From Rotaria sp. Silwood1 (lineage: Eukaryota > Rotifera > Eurotatoria > Philodinida > Philodinidae), in NCBI GenBank assembly GCA_905250075.1, contig CAJNOP010000014.1, positions 3,169,848 through 3,233,847 on the forward strand: a DNA stretch of 64,000 bases, read 5' to 3'. This document shows positions 1 to 13,000 of this stretch, in pieces; the first letter of the stretch is position 1, and each line of letters opens with the position of its first letter. The position numbers were made by a program, and so were the translations under genes. The notes beneath the pieces are model-generated. The model did no database searches. It was not told where the DNA came from and was given only the letters and a program-made list of their open reading frames with translations.

Positions 1-600
1 GATATACATATTTTGTTGTGAATAATGCCCAGTTTTCACCATGGCTCTTGCCAAGCATCAGTCAGAAAATAATTTATGGAATCATCTGTAAAGGGAGTAC
101 AGAATCAATGGAACAATATTGTTGAGAATTACTTGCACAGCAATATATATCAATATATATAGTTATTGCTGAATAATATATAGTATCAATTGCAGAATTA
201 ATGGGAGTCGATTAAGGAATGATGTATAGAGTATTATTGAGAATTAATTGTAAAACGATCTATATACATTCGTTGAATATAATGCACGATGCGATTAATA
301 GGTGGAACCATTTTTAAATTATTTATAGGAACAAGTGAAGATATTGTTTTAAATTAATTATAGAATATTATGTATATGCAAGTATGTGATGAGATAGAGT
401 CAATTGAAGATATCTTTAAGAATTATGTGTAGAATCAATTTTTTGAGAATCAATAATAACATAATATACATATTTCTGAGAATTGATTATAATATAATAT
501 ACATATGTAGGCATAAGATTAACTGTGAATAATGTATAGAATCAATTTTTAGTATTGCCAAGAATCAACTGTTACATAGCGTACGGAATCAGTCGTAAAT
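1..600. repeat. Degenerate A+T-rich short repeats
   Basis: The stretch repeatedly uses variants of GAATYAATT and GTATAGAAT at irregular spacing, for example near 103, 190, 240, 430, 480, 540 and 570. No long open frame or splice-like exon pattern is visible. It looks like a decayed minisatellite or old element. The repeat unit cannot be fixed by eye. Confidence 0.4.
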
Positions 601-614
601 GGTGTGTAGCAGAG

Positions 615-765
615 ATAAGCACAGAACAGGACGCGATGCGGCTGTCCTGTGTTCTGTCCGACCTTGCTCGGCAGGATAGGATGGAAAATCAATTCTTGTC
701 CTATCCTGTCGCTCAGCAGGAGAAGTGATCACAGAGAGGCAGAACAGAACAGGACGAATAAGTTG
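615..765. repeat. GC-richer cluster of AGGACAGG-type hairpins
   Basis: Two hairpins follow each other. In the first, ACAGAACAGGAC near 621 pairs with GTCCTGTGTTCTGT near 644-657. In the second, AGGATAGGA near 673 pairs with TCCTATCCT near 699. A further CAGAACAGGACG copy lies near 748. The tract is much more GC-rich than its surroundings. The short open frame across it follows from this composition and is not called as a gene. Confidence 0.5.
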
Positions 766-922
766 ATCCTGCTCTTTTTATATTGTTTTTTCAACAATTT
801 TTGCATATTACCTATCACTATGGATTATACTTGATGTGTACTAATATGCGATGCAGTCTTAGAAAAAATGTCAAACTCTCTTAGACTCTATTGACGACTT
901 CTGAAATAATCAAATTTTTTTT

Positions 923-1204
923 GTGAAAAGAAGCTATGTCTGGACTACAAATTTTGTAACGGACGTCTATTTCAACGACGAATCTGAAAAGGAGAAAAAT
1001 CTAGAAATTAACACCTCTAAAAAAGTTCTTGGAACACTTTTCCAACTTGAAAAGTCTGTGTTTCTCAATCATTTTGAGCAACACGTGTCAAATTTGAACA
1101 AAAAATACATTAAAATACAGTGTATCAAAAACTCTGTTGATATCAGCTTTGATAAGTTTCTTTTTGAATTCATGCTTGACTCTTTAATTCAAAACGTTTG
1201 GTAA
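923..1204 (+). CDS. Unrecognised 93-codon open frame, possibly not a gene
   Basis: The open frame runs from an ATG to TAA with a fairly balanced, hydrophilic composition: Lys, Glu, Asn and Ser early, and a more hydrophobic C-terminus containing FLFEFMLDSL. I recognise no family, signal peptide or membrane segment. No splice partner exon could be assigned upstream or downstream, and its neighbours are repeat-like. It could be an exon fragment, a gene relic or chance. It is listed only because its composition is less AT-driven than other short frames nearby. Confidence 0.15.
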   Translation: MKRSYVWTTNFVTDVYFNDESEKEKNLEINTSKKVLGTLFQLEKSVFLNHFEQHVSNLNKKYIKIQCIKNSVDISFDKFLFEFMLDSLIQNVW

Positions 1205-4200
1205 AATTGAGCATTTTGCAAGAGCCGTCCTTTTAGAAAACTATCAGTCACCATCTTCAGAAATCATTCACGGAATGAATATCTTTTTTCGTTTTGCGAT
1301 CGAAATTCATATGATTGTAGGGTTTAAGCAAGAATAGTACTTGAAACAATAGTTTGATCGTTTTAGAGCGGTAAAGTATTGAGAACAACCAAATTAGCCA
1401 GTCTCTTTTTAGAAAAAGCTATTTATTGATATGAAAACCAAGAATAAATTTAACTTACGATACACCATTAGAAACAGCATTCTTTGTGCTACAAGAATCA
1501 TCATTGAACGTGTTTTTCTCATTTCTTTTCTAATAAGAAAGACGCTAACTAAAAACATAGAAAATGATGATGCTTAATGGTAAAGTTGGAAGAATTTTGC
1601 AGAGGTGTCGGATATCTAGATTTTTCTCATTCTCAGATTCATTCTTTAAATATATGTCTGCTATAAAACTTGTAGTTCAGATATTGCTTCTTCTAACAAA
1701 AAAACTTTGATTAGTTGAGAAGTCGCCAATATGGTCAAAGAGATTTTGACGTTTTTTCTAAGACTTTTGCGTGGCTTATTATAAGGTGCACATGTACCAA
1801 TAGAATGATAAATTGTGCTAATTTTAGAATTAGTCGCAAAAGGTGTTGGAGTAGAGTCCATCCGATCGACTTGAACTCGATCGAGTCCGGTCTGAATTCG
1901 ATATTGAAAATTCTGTTATTCGGGCCGATTCTTAAAATTTTGCGTTGACCGAGTCTGAAAATTTCAGGCCCCAACGAACTCTAGTTAAGAATAAGATCTA
2001 ATTATATATTGATTATTGTAAGACCATCGTGAATGTTGCCTGAGAAATGTATAGATTGTTCTAGTTGCCAATAATAATAAGACTGTGGGTGTGGATGTAG
2101 AGATGGAAAGAAGACCAAAGTTGAAATTCATTGTTATCTACACCCACACTCCACAGCCACACTCACATTCACTCACACCGACATCCATATTTCGCGCAAG
2201 GTAAAGTTGACGAAAAAATCGATCAAATGCCGTTAGTATTTGGATCATAACTTTGAAAGGAATTGAGATATAAGTTTTGGTCTTTTATAGGTTTGTAGCT
2301 CGCCACAAGGCGATTCTAGTCTACTTCTCAAAGTTTAAGTTTCGTTTTATCTTCATACAGCAACAATCTACTCTTTCAAGATGATCATACGCCACTACTT
2401 ATTTATGAAATAAATCTCAACAATTTTACATGAATCGATGCGCTGCATAACACTCTTTTCAAGGATGAAAATCGCAGTTCTCTAACTTGTTCCTATCAAA
2501 CGTTATTCGAAAAATACCCACCTACCTTTGTAGACATTTAAAACTTGTTGGCTTGATGAAACAAAAAGGACAGATCGTTCTTATCGTCGATTCGAGTATA
2601 AACAGTCTAATAACGATACTATTATGGTGTATCGGAGGATGGCATCAAATATGATCTCTATGTTCAATTAAATTTCATGGAAACGATCATCACTGATAAA
2701 GGAGAGCAAGCAATCTTCGCTTTTTCACGCTGATTACTCATAACTGATTATAAACCAGTTTATAAGCGAACTTTTCATGAGTTTTCAATTCATAAACAGT
2801 TTCTAAACGCCTTTTCCGCAGGAAACTTGAAGGTACAAAAATGCTATTTATTCAATATTAAAAAATCAGAATACCAGCCTTTATGTTTGAATCTTAAATG
2901 TTGATTTCAATATCTCGGGTTGGATTTGAGTGAGAATAGGCAGTTCAAGTATACAGACTCACATTCATTTCTGGAACAAAATTGACAAACAACGTCTGAA
3001 TAGTTCCCTTAGTTTCCTTACATTGTGAGTTTATGCATAAGTAAACAAACGGTATAGTCAATTAATCCGACTCTGGATCAAAAGTTTCGATGACAGATCG
3101 GGATCCCACCATACTGTTAGGTGAATCGAAGTGATAGCATTTTGCACTTTGTCAGTTTTCTTTCTGAGTTCTTTGAAGATAATTAACTGAACATTCAGAT
3201 CTTTTAGAAATAGTCCGTTGCTGTAGTTGAATTCTGCATTTTGTTTTTAAAACTAGAAACTTTTAAGTAGCGAAGCGTACATCAGTGTTCGTCGAAAATA
3301 TTTCTTGCACTTTTCTGCTCATAGTTTAAACACCAATACAGATTCTGCCAAAATTTAATCATTTTTCTTGACCTCGTATATCTTATTTTTGCAACTACAC
3401 TAGTTGATATCAAATGTGAAACTCGAAAAACAAGAGCAAAAAAAAGGGTGAGTGTGAATAATTGGATGGATGTGCAACTTCTCTTCATCTCTACACGAAC
3501 AATCACACACCCCAGACCCATTTTGATATAAACGTCACTAATTTAACAGCCTCGAATAATCATGATTTATAGCAGAAAACAAGAAAAGCATTCCAAATAA
3601 GTGAATAATAGAAGCTGCCATGACATTGGTCGAGTATATGAATTTACCAGATAATTTGAGTTCGGTACTTGACAATGTGAAACGTAACATTATGTTCTTG
3701 CTTGTGTTTAGATAAAAAATAAAGTTTGAAATATACACAGAAGAGACTTCGAAGAAAAGGAATTAAACTAAAACTCAAGTATTTTCTTGAATTCAAGTAT
3801 CAGATCCACATTCATTCTGTGAAGATGTTTCTAAAAGTAGGAAGTGGCAGATTCTTCAGTTATCAACTAGTGAAAAACGCATATTGATAGTTTGAACAAA
3901 TCAAAGTTATTGGAAAAATAGTGGTCGACATTTGAAAAAATCTGACAATAAAAATGCTTCTCAAACAACATCCATATGTTCATTGAAAGATGTGATGTTT
4001 TACAAAACTCACTAGGAGTAGCAACTAGATGATGGTAAACTTGTGTAGACAGAAATCAAACAAAGTATTTCAAGAAAGATATTGTTCTATGTTCTTTAAT
4101 AGAGGGTTCAGACTAAATCTTACGGGAAGGCTTTACTATCTCTATTCACCACGGAAAATTCTACACTTTAGCTTTGTGATAGATTTTGCATAGCCAGCAA

Positions 4201-4893
4201 TCCGTTCCAGTCTAGAACAAAATCTATTGTGTGCTAAAATTGATAAACAGCAACAAAAGAACACCATACGGAGGAGTATCCAAAGTAGATATCAAGCACG
4301 TATGCTTCTGTAACATTTTTAATGTCACGTCAAAGTGAAATTGAGTTTAACTATTTTCTTGACGTGCCAATATTATATTTAATAAGATTCTTCAGAAACA
4401 TTTTCTCCGTATCAAAACATATTTAGCATATTAAACTGTATTTCTTCGTCATATTAGGTCTCATTCTCGTGAATCATCGATGATGCACATATGAAATCAT
4501 ATCATTCTCAGAACTCTAAAACATGAAATATTGCATTCGTTTAGAATTAATCAAATAGGATTGAAATGTGGTTGCTTGATTGATGTTTTTCTCATTCTTT
4601 CATTGTGTTTATCAGAGAAAAAGTGCAAAGAGCACGTCATGTTAGATTAGAAGATTCTCAAGAAAAACAAATAAGTTGATTTTGTTCGTCATACAACATT
4701 GCTATATTGACTTTTTGATTGTTTTTATCTGACATTATACTCTCCTAGCGCATATTTTCTATTTATCGACGGAAAAAAAAGAAAGTCAGTCAAGTTTTGT
4801 TGCAGTGAAAGATCTAATCTCAAGTATCAACAAATCAAATAGACGAAATCTTGGATTGAACATAATAGACTTTTGCACTGATTCTCCGCAATC
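1205..4893. other. Gene-free stretch upstream of the STRA6-like gene
   Basis: No exon chain or known protein fragment was found on either strand. It holds a hairpin of telomere-like hexamers at 2084-2192 and a weaker G/T then C/A tract near 3446-3524. The rest is unremarkable AT-rich sequence. Confidence 0.5.
2084..2192. repeat. Interstitial telomere-like TG/CA hairpin
   Basis: TGTGGG directly followed by TGTGGA lies at 2084-2095. After about 45 bp comes a C/A-rich tract (2139-2190). Its reverse complement reads as variants of a hexamer: TGTGAG, TGTGGC, TGTGGAG, TGTGGG, TGTAGA. The two strands can fold back on each other. Bdelloid telomeres are reported to be built of TGTGGG, so these are plausibly degenerate internal telomeric repeats. 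That identification is inference. Confidence 0.5.
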
Positions 4894-7660
4894 ATGTCCA
4901 GTAAGCAAAAAGTACAGATATTGAGAAATAGTGAGTATTCAAAGAAAACTAAGAGTCTTTACTTATATGACTTTACTTTTTGATACTCAGATTGTTCGAT
5001 GAACAATCCATGCAGCCGCCATGGTTACTGTCGTGATGATGACCAAGGTCAATGGACTTGTGAATGTAAGTTCTGGTGGCAAGGAAGGCTATGTAATGAA
5101 CGTAAGTGGAATTTTATATTTCGTTGTAGACAGCATATCAGAATAGAGTATGAACACTAACTATAGGATATTGCACTTATTTTCTTGTATTTTGCAGAAT
5201 CCAGTAGTGGTAAACAAATAATTGCTTTGGGTGTGACTTTAGGAGCGATTATGGTCCTGTATTATACTATTACACTAATCCGTTACATACAAAAGAGACG
5301 AAAAAATGTACTACTAGAAACTAAAGTCAAGTAAGACTTAATTATTGAAATCCACTTCAATGTTTTTGATTATCTATAGACATAACGATCTTAAAACAAA
5401 TCGGAAACCTTCGAAAATATCATCACAGGCTCACCGTTCGTCTCGAAAACTCTATTCTTGTCTAATGGGATTAAGTACGATTCTAGTCTGTTTCATGGCT
5501 TTGGTCATCAAATGGATTCTAATCAAACCGATTCATGTTAGTATGACTTTTAAATTTGATCGACAATTACCTCTCTTCTTTCAACAACATGTTTTGTGCT
5601 CGATCATTGAATTGCGTGAAGAATTCAACATTATTACTTTTCCATTAGCTTGTCTTCTTATCGTTATGTTTGCTATTATGACTAAACGGAATCGATCAAA
5701 AACAAATCATTGGTTTCAGGGCTATGGAGCTATACCAATGCCGGTGGATTTTTTCGCTCATGTTAAACGAACATTTGCTGCAGTAGTCTTTGCTATTTAT
5801 GCGGACGAATTGTTGGACATTGCAAATGAATTGATCAGTGGTGATGATACATCATCGGACAAAGGTCTCTTTGTACAAAATTGACCTTCAGTCGACTCAA
5901 AATCCGAAATGTGTTTTTTTCGTTCTAGGAGTGATCTTTGCTTATCTATTGCAAATCGCGAGAGTTCTCATAATTGGTTTTCGACGGTATCCTATCCTTG
6001 CTGCCGTCTATTTAAATACCGTATTTACTCTATTCTGTGCTACTTTATATGCTTGGCTCGATTTCGCCGTTGTTATTTTCCACAGTAGTTTATGTCACAG
6101 TGCTTTTTATCCAACCGAAAGAAATTTTAATGTCACCGAAGGAATGAAATTGATTGATAAATTCAATTTCTATGGTACCGGAATGAAATTACTTTATTTT
6201 CAGCTCGGTACCGATGTTCCTCAGTATCTATGTTTGGCCTATATAAGTATCAAATTACCAATATTGTTGTACAAACGTCTTCGACAACGGCAGACGATCA
6301 TCGATGGGTTGACCCGTGAACAAGAAATTCTATTGTATTCATCGTTACCCCATTCGGTAGAAACTCTATATGTAAGAAAGTTGTTCGGAATGACAACGAC
6401 AGATGCCTCCAATTATCGATGGACATGGATTTTTCAAAAGATTTACCATTGGCGAAATGATTTTCGATTTTCCTCACGTGTTCTCTCAGTTTACGCATCC
6501 GTCTTCCTTCTTCTCTTCTTCATCACTGTTCAGGTTAAGCATTGACATAATTATGTGTCCATCAGGCGACAGCATTTTTCGAACTCTAAAAAGAATTTCT
6601 TTTCATTTAGATGATATTTCGTGGCCTGCCATTGTTGTATAAAATGCAGCAAAGTTTACACGTAGCGATTACGAGATCAGGAGAAAAGTCCAATCCAAGT
6701 GTCGAATTGGAATTTCCACTTCCCAATTTCATTCCAGTGTATTTGACAGCAACTGCCATTACGCTAGTGATCATCATCACTCAATTGCTTGTCATGCTCG
6801 TTTCGATTCGTCGAAATCTTCTTCAAGCTTTTCATGGTGATGATTGTGAAATTCCACGACGAACATCTTCAGACAATATCCAACATGCTGGTGGCAATGT
6901 CCATTTTGCCGGCTACTTCATTGGCTATCTTCTATGGGGCTACATTCTCGTTGGAGTCATAGCATTCATCATAACACTAATTATTGGCTCATTTATTCGC
7001 TACGGTAGTGTCCGCTTTGTCGAACATATTCTCAAAAATGTCATCCCTCTCTTGCTTATTATCGGCTTCAAAAGTTATTTGAACCAACTTTTGGCACAAT
7101 ATGTCTTTCTGCAGCAAGCTGGTAATGTTCTGTCGCTTGGAAATCGACGTCTATTCATGGTATTCGTTTACTTCAACTTCTTCCTCGATGCTTTTCTCGG
7201 TTTAGTTTCTTCGATAATACGTATCGGACGAGGTATTTTCGGTGGCATTATATACATGTGTCGGTTAGATTATGCAACGATGGGACGAAAATTAGAAACC
7301 ATGGACGAAGGTTTTAGTGCTTACTGTGGTTTTATCCATATGGAATGTGCTCATCGACATCCAGTTATGCTATTTTTTGCCAGTCATATTCTGCGACAAT
7401 ATCTCGAATCGAAGAAAAAACTATCTCGAGCACAACGTAAATGGCATCTAGCCATCTTTTTAATAGCCAATCCAACGTTTGTCTATCGACGAAAAGCATT
7501 TCTTGAACAGTCACATATGCGTGAAAAACGTCTGATGTTTATTGGACTGAGAAGTCGTCGGAAGATTTACGTTGAACAACCATTCAACAAAATGACTCAG
7601 CCTGCTAACATCATCTCACAAATTGATCTGAACGATTTGTCGCACCGGCAACAATTCTAA
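4894..7660 (+). CDS. STRA6-like retinol-transporter/receptor family membrane protein with N-terminal EGF-like module
   Basis: Six exons close in frame: 4894-4930, 4991-5101, 5198-5330, 5380-5864, 5929-6533 and 6611-7660 (806 codons). Exon 2 encodes a six-cysteine EGF-like module starting CSMNNPCSRHGYC and ending with an aromatic-rich GRLC. Exon 3 gives a hydrophobic helix followed by a basic stretch. The rest is a polytopic membrane protein matching vertebrate STRA6, which mediates retinol uptake from retinol-binding protein. Shared landmarks are a PMPVDF motif before the membrane core, NRR before the last helices, an LD-x-G segment, MECAHRHPVM, and a C-terminal RKWHLAIFLIANPTFVYRRKA. Human STRA6 is about 667 residues and has no EGF module. 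No signal peptide is seen, so a further 5' exon is possible. AATAAA lies at 7747. The family call is strong; retinoid binding is not shown. Confidence 0.85.
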
Positions 7661-10099
7661 TGCTACTCATCTTTTTTGTTCTAACTAACGAGCTAATCTG
7701 ACTTGAACCTGTAAGGAAGGATATCATTCATCTTCTTTTTGTGTTAAATAAAGAAACAAAGTCTCTTGTCTTTTCACACAAACGGCATCATTAAGAATGA
7801 TGGACGATGGCAAAAAGTACGAAATGGTCGAAGATATAAATTGATTATGTCGAAGTCCAATTCATTCGTCGTATTTCTACAAATAGCTTAAAACAAATGA
7901 GTTATTTTTCACAATTCAAGATTGAATTGCTTATGTGTTTCTATTAATCAAACGAATACAAACTCAGATGTGAGTGTGAGGGAATGAACGAGGAAATAGG
8001 TGAATCTCTTATTTCACACATTCACACGCTAATCCTGAAGTATTCATGGTTAAAGGAAAAAAAATAAAAAACTTTAAATAGTATGCCGAATCAAATATGG
8101 TTTCATAGAAAATGCATGAAACTCATGGGAATTTAACGAAGCTATCAATCATTTTATGTAAAAAATTCGAAATCTTGAAATAGATAATGAAGTAGCGAAC
8201 AATTTAGTTCTCATGATACAAAATCTTTAAGACCTTCATTCGATATTACTGACATGCAGATTACAATCTAGAATAATGAATCACCTCAATGATTTACATA
8301 TTACACTAGTGAGAAGACATTGTCCAGAATTATGGTACTTTTAAATAAAACTTATAACTTCAGTAACATCCAATTTCGAAATTTTTCAGAAACTACAAGA
8401 AAATTAGATTGTCAATTAAGAGAGTATAGACGACGTCAAAAGTCTTTTATCACTGTTGATTTTTAAAGCATATAGTCAAACTACACCACATTCATTTAAT
8501 ATGAGTATATGTGTATACAGCAGATATTAAGTACTATACTTTTAAGTCATGTTTTTTTTAGTATTGAAGTTCCTAATCACTCAATGTAATACTTGGTAAA
8601 TAAATAAAAGGACAGCTTTATTTTCTTTTTATGAAGACTCAAAGCAAAGTTCAAAGAGTCTCTTCTAAGTTCATTCGATAACAAATTTTCCACTCTTCAG
8701 AACAATTGGCTTGATTTTCTTAATGAGTTTATTTTGTAGGAAAAAAATTTGGAAGACTATGATTTCCTATTATTTTCTGCGAACATCTAATGATTTTTAC
8801 AAGTCTGTACTCATCAAGTCCAACACTAAATGTAAAGTATTTAGTATCAATAGGTAGAAAATTTCATTATCTCTACTTTCAATGTTCGTTCAAGACTTCT
8901 AATACTGTCATTCACAGGAGCAACCACTCAAAAACTAACACTTGGTGGTATTTTCTTTTTGGATACACTTTCGCAATTCGTGTTTTCAAATGTTTGACGT
9001 GCTCTAAGAAAGATTCATTACTATACCATCTGCTGCACAACTTAATTCTGAATAAAATGATATAACATTAAAACTGAATAATAAGAATCTTTCGAGTATC
9101 TCTTCGGTTAAAACCATACCACGGCGTGAGCATGTCAAACAAGGAGTCTGCAGTGTTTTCGAATTTTTTACTTCAGAAATTTCTCTTCGAAATATTTTCA
9201 CTAAAATCTCGAAACATCAAGCGATGAAGAATTTATGAAGTATCTTGTAGTATGTGTCAAAGTATGGAGGGAACTAATTCCTAAGCATCAAACTTTTTAA
9301 TCAATTTTGAGTTGTTTTACCGTAGCACTTGAGTATCTGTCAATTTTTTCTATTTTGTGAAAAATAATCTAAAAGAAGTGCTGCAGTATCTAGAGTATAA
9401 ACTCAGACGAACCTCTCCCCCGACTTCTACAGATTGTAACAGACTTTATTGATATATGATGAAAGATTTTATATCAATAACGTCTCGTTCTATTATATGT
9501 ACTAGTTCCTTTTTATATTCGAAACAACAAGTTAACTGTTCTGTCAAGCAAAAAATTCTCTATCAAACACGCTTAGAATGAATTGTTTGTGCTGTATTAT
9601 GGATCTTCATAAGAACTAAAATATATGTGTCTCATTAATGATAGGACACCCGTGATAGAGATATTGAAAAAGTTCTATATTACTGCTAACTTAAAAGAAT
9701 ACAGTTTTATACAAAATAATTTGTTCCATTCCTATATGTAAATCATATTTAGGTTTATTAGATCGGAATTGAATATATATATGTATATATATTCTTAATA
9801 GACAATTTATGCCTTGATATATATTTATCGATGAATCATGAAAAGAAACAGGTGTAGATCTTTTTAGCGCTACAGTCAATGTCAAAAATTTTCTCAATTG
9901 AGATCATATTTCATTCTAACAATTCACTGAGATATAGTTTTAAACTAAACAAACAAAAAGAAAATATAAAAATCAATCAATGATATTAATTGGTGAGTGA
10001 GTCACTCATATCATATGTGCTGATAGTATTGATTGGTCAGTTATTTTATTTTCATCTATTATTTCTTCTATTTCATTTTGTCTTTGTCTCAAGACAATA
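7661..10099. other. Intergenic region
   Basis: It contains the 3' flank of the STRA6-like gene, a G/T-rich then C/A-rich tract near 7968-8030 resembling the telomere-like tracts elsewhere, and AT-rich sequence. No exon chain was found. The short open frames at 8790-9065 and 9691-9897 lack any recognisable feature. Confidence 0.5.
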
Positions 10100-13000
10100 A
10101 TGTGGGTCAAACCTTCCGAAGTTCTGGTAAATTAATTGTTTATAATAAAATTTGAAATTATATTGTATTCTATTTTTCTATTGTTAGGTAACGGGATTTT
10201 GGTAAAAATCATTTATGATTGTTGTTTTCTATATATATATATAATTCTATTAACTTTTGATATAGGTCTACTGATCGAGCTAATCCATATTTTGCATTAC
10301 AACGTCGTCGAGGTCATGATGAAGCATATAGTGGTATTACTGGTCTCGTTGTTGCTACCATTGATTCTGTATTAGATAGCAAAGTAAAATAAAAATATAA
10401 AAATAAAAATAAAAATATTTTTTTCATAGACAAATCGTTATCGAATTCTTCATCAAAGACCTGATTCTGAAGTATATCATTGTATGTTAAATTAAATTTA
10501 TTAAAATAAAATGAAACAAAACATATGTCCATTGGATCGTTTCTGTTTTTTTTTTTTATTAGTAATTGCTGAAGCAGATACAAAAGAAGAAATTGAAGAA
10601 CATTGGAAATGGATTGAAGAACATTTAATGCCAACACTTGGTATAATAATCTATTGAATATGTAGATCATTTAATTTACTTATTATTATTATTATTATTA
10701 TAGGAGGAATTGATGTAGGTGTTGATGTAACTGATTATGTACAATGTAAAATAAAAAGTTTATGTGCACAAGCTGATGAAGATGAAATAGATGGTAAAAA
10801 ATAAAACAAATATTAATATTAAAATAAAATCATAATAATAGATTTTGAATCTGAAAAATTCAAAAATGCTACAAAAAAATTTCATAAATTATTTAATGTA
10901 CCAGTCGATGAGAAACTTGTCACATGTAAATATTAAATTAAAAAAAAAATTTTTCGTGTTCTGTTTTTCTTAGTTTAAGTTTATTTTATAGATTATTCTT
11001 GTTCTTATTGGCGTGGTCGTGTACCTCGTCAAGGTTGGCTGTATTTATCTGTTAATTATTTATGTTTTTATTCATATTTAATGGGTAAAGATATAACTAT
11101 TGTACTTAAATTTACTGATATAACTGTATGTGATATTATTATTTTCTATTTTCATCATAAATCTATTTCATTTTGTAGTCACTCGAACGTGTTCAAGCAT
11201 ATTTATCAGAAACAATACGTGTTGGTACTCGTTTTCATGTTCATGATTTTTCAATGTTTCGAAATATTGAAGAAACATATCGAATGATGGAACAATTAGC
11301 CAATTTTGCTGCTAAAAAGTATTTGTATTTTACTATTCTTTGAATATTGCATTATTTTGTTGTTGTTGTTTTTTTTTCCAATAGATTATTATCTGAAAAA
11401 GGTGCTTTTCGTGAAGAAGATTTCTTTCCTGCTGTGACTAAGTATGTATTATGTGTTGCTTGATAAATATTATATGACATAAACAATTAAAAAAAAAAAA
11501 AAAAAAGCTTTTTTTTAAGATATTGAAAAAAGTAAAAAAATTTGATATGAATATCTGAATGATTAATTCACACAAAAGTCCACAGAGAAAGCCATAAACA
11601 TATTCATGTTTATACTATTGAATTTTGAGTTCAAGTTTTTCAATTTCTCTTCTCCGAAGGTATGAACTAAGAAATAACGTTTGCTTTTTTTGTATCATTA
11701 AATTTCTATTATCAATATCTGAGAATACATGATATGAAAAAAGAAAACTCACTAAAATGATTAGAAGTCAATAAGAAATTTTTTTTTTGAACATACTTAA
11801 GACTGTATTTCACAGATACTCTTGAGCTGTTTTGGATATCTCACTTTCTATGGGTTTTTTTTTAAATGAAAAAAATACGTAAAAGTTTAAATTTAATAAA
11901 ATGAGACTTATTTCATACGTGATTTATTCATTTGTTAAGGCGTCTTTTGTAAATTAGACAGTTCATCATAATCGAAAATGAAGTTATCAAAACTTACGAT
12001 GTTAACAATGCTTAAAAAAGAATAATAATTTCTTTCTTCATTTAGAAAAACTGCACCTAAAGTAATATCACAATTAAAACGTGATCTTGATGCTAAAACT
12101 CGCAGTGAACTATATCGATGTCGATTTCGTTTACCATTAAATGAACGTTTAGATGGTGAAATAGCATGCCATTTATGGACACCATATAATCGTTCAAGTG
12201 TATCTGGTAAACTTTTTATATCAGCCAATTTCGTATGTTTTGCTAGTAAAGTAAGATTTTCAAAATGATGTTGTTTTTTTAAACTAACTATTCATTGAAA
12301 AAAATAATAATAATAATACTAATAAGGTTTATCATCAAGTCAATTTAATAATTCCATTTCGTGATATAATGGTTGTTGAAAAACAACCAGAAAATTCAAA
12401 TTTACCCGATATTGAAACACAATCCGCATTAATAATAATAACAAAAGAACGAGTAAAAGTTTGTTTTTTTTAAAAATTATTTGAAATTAAAAATAGTTTT
12501 ATTATTTAGGCTGGTACATTTACTTTTTCGAATTTCGATGATCGAGAATTTGTTCTTAATAAATTATCATATTTCTTATCACAATATAAAGAAACAATAA
12601 TTCCAAATATCGATATACCAACAATAAGTTAGTTATTTTACTTTAATAATGTTCTTTTTAAAAATAAAACCATTATTAAGGCTATACAATGTTGGTATAC
12701 ATACTTACAATGAGTCACCGATATAGGATCTATTAGGGTATTAGTTACACTGGCGTTTACCTTTCTTATAAGATTGAGTTATCAGCTCTTGAAATTCGAT
12801 AGCTTCATTAAATCACAATAAGAACCAAATCCTTTTGGATGACTTTTCTTAGAATATTATGAAGTAGCTATAGCCAAAAAAAAACAATCATTGAAACCGA
12901 ACAGAAAGATCTGTGAAGAGTAAACTGAAACTGTGTATCATTCATCATTATTATTTTCTTTATAGGTCTTTCTTCTCCACTTTATTTACAATTTAATTAT

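Noticed and set aside
9768..9792. TATATA runs as promoters
   Set aside because: AT dinucleotide runs are common throughout and none sits at a supported transcription start.
10314..10670. 118-codon minus-strand open frame
   Set aside because: It is antisense to conserved TBC1D9/8-like exons and introns, and its hydrophobicity comes from AT-rich introns.
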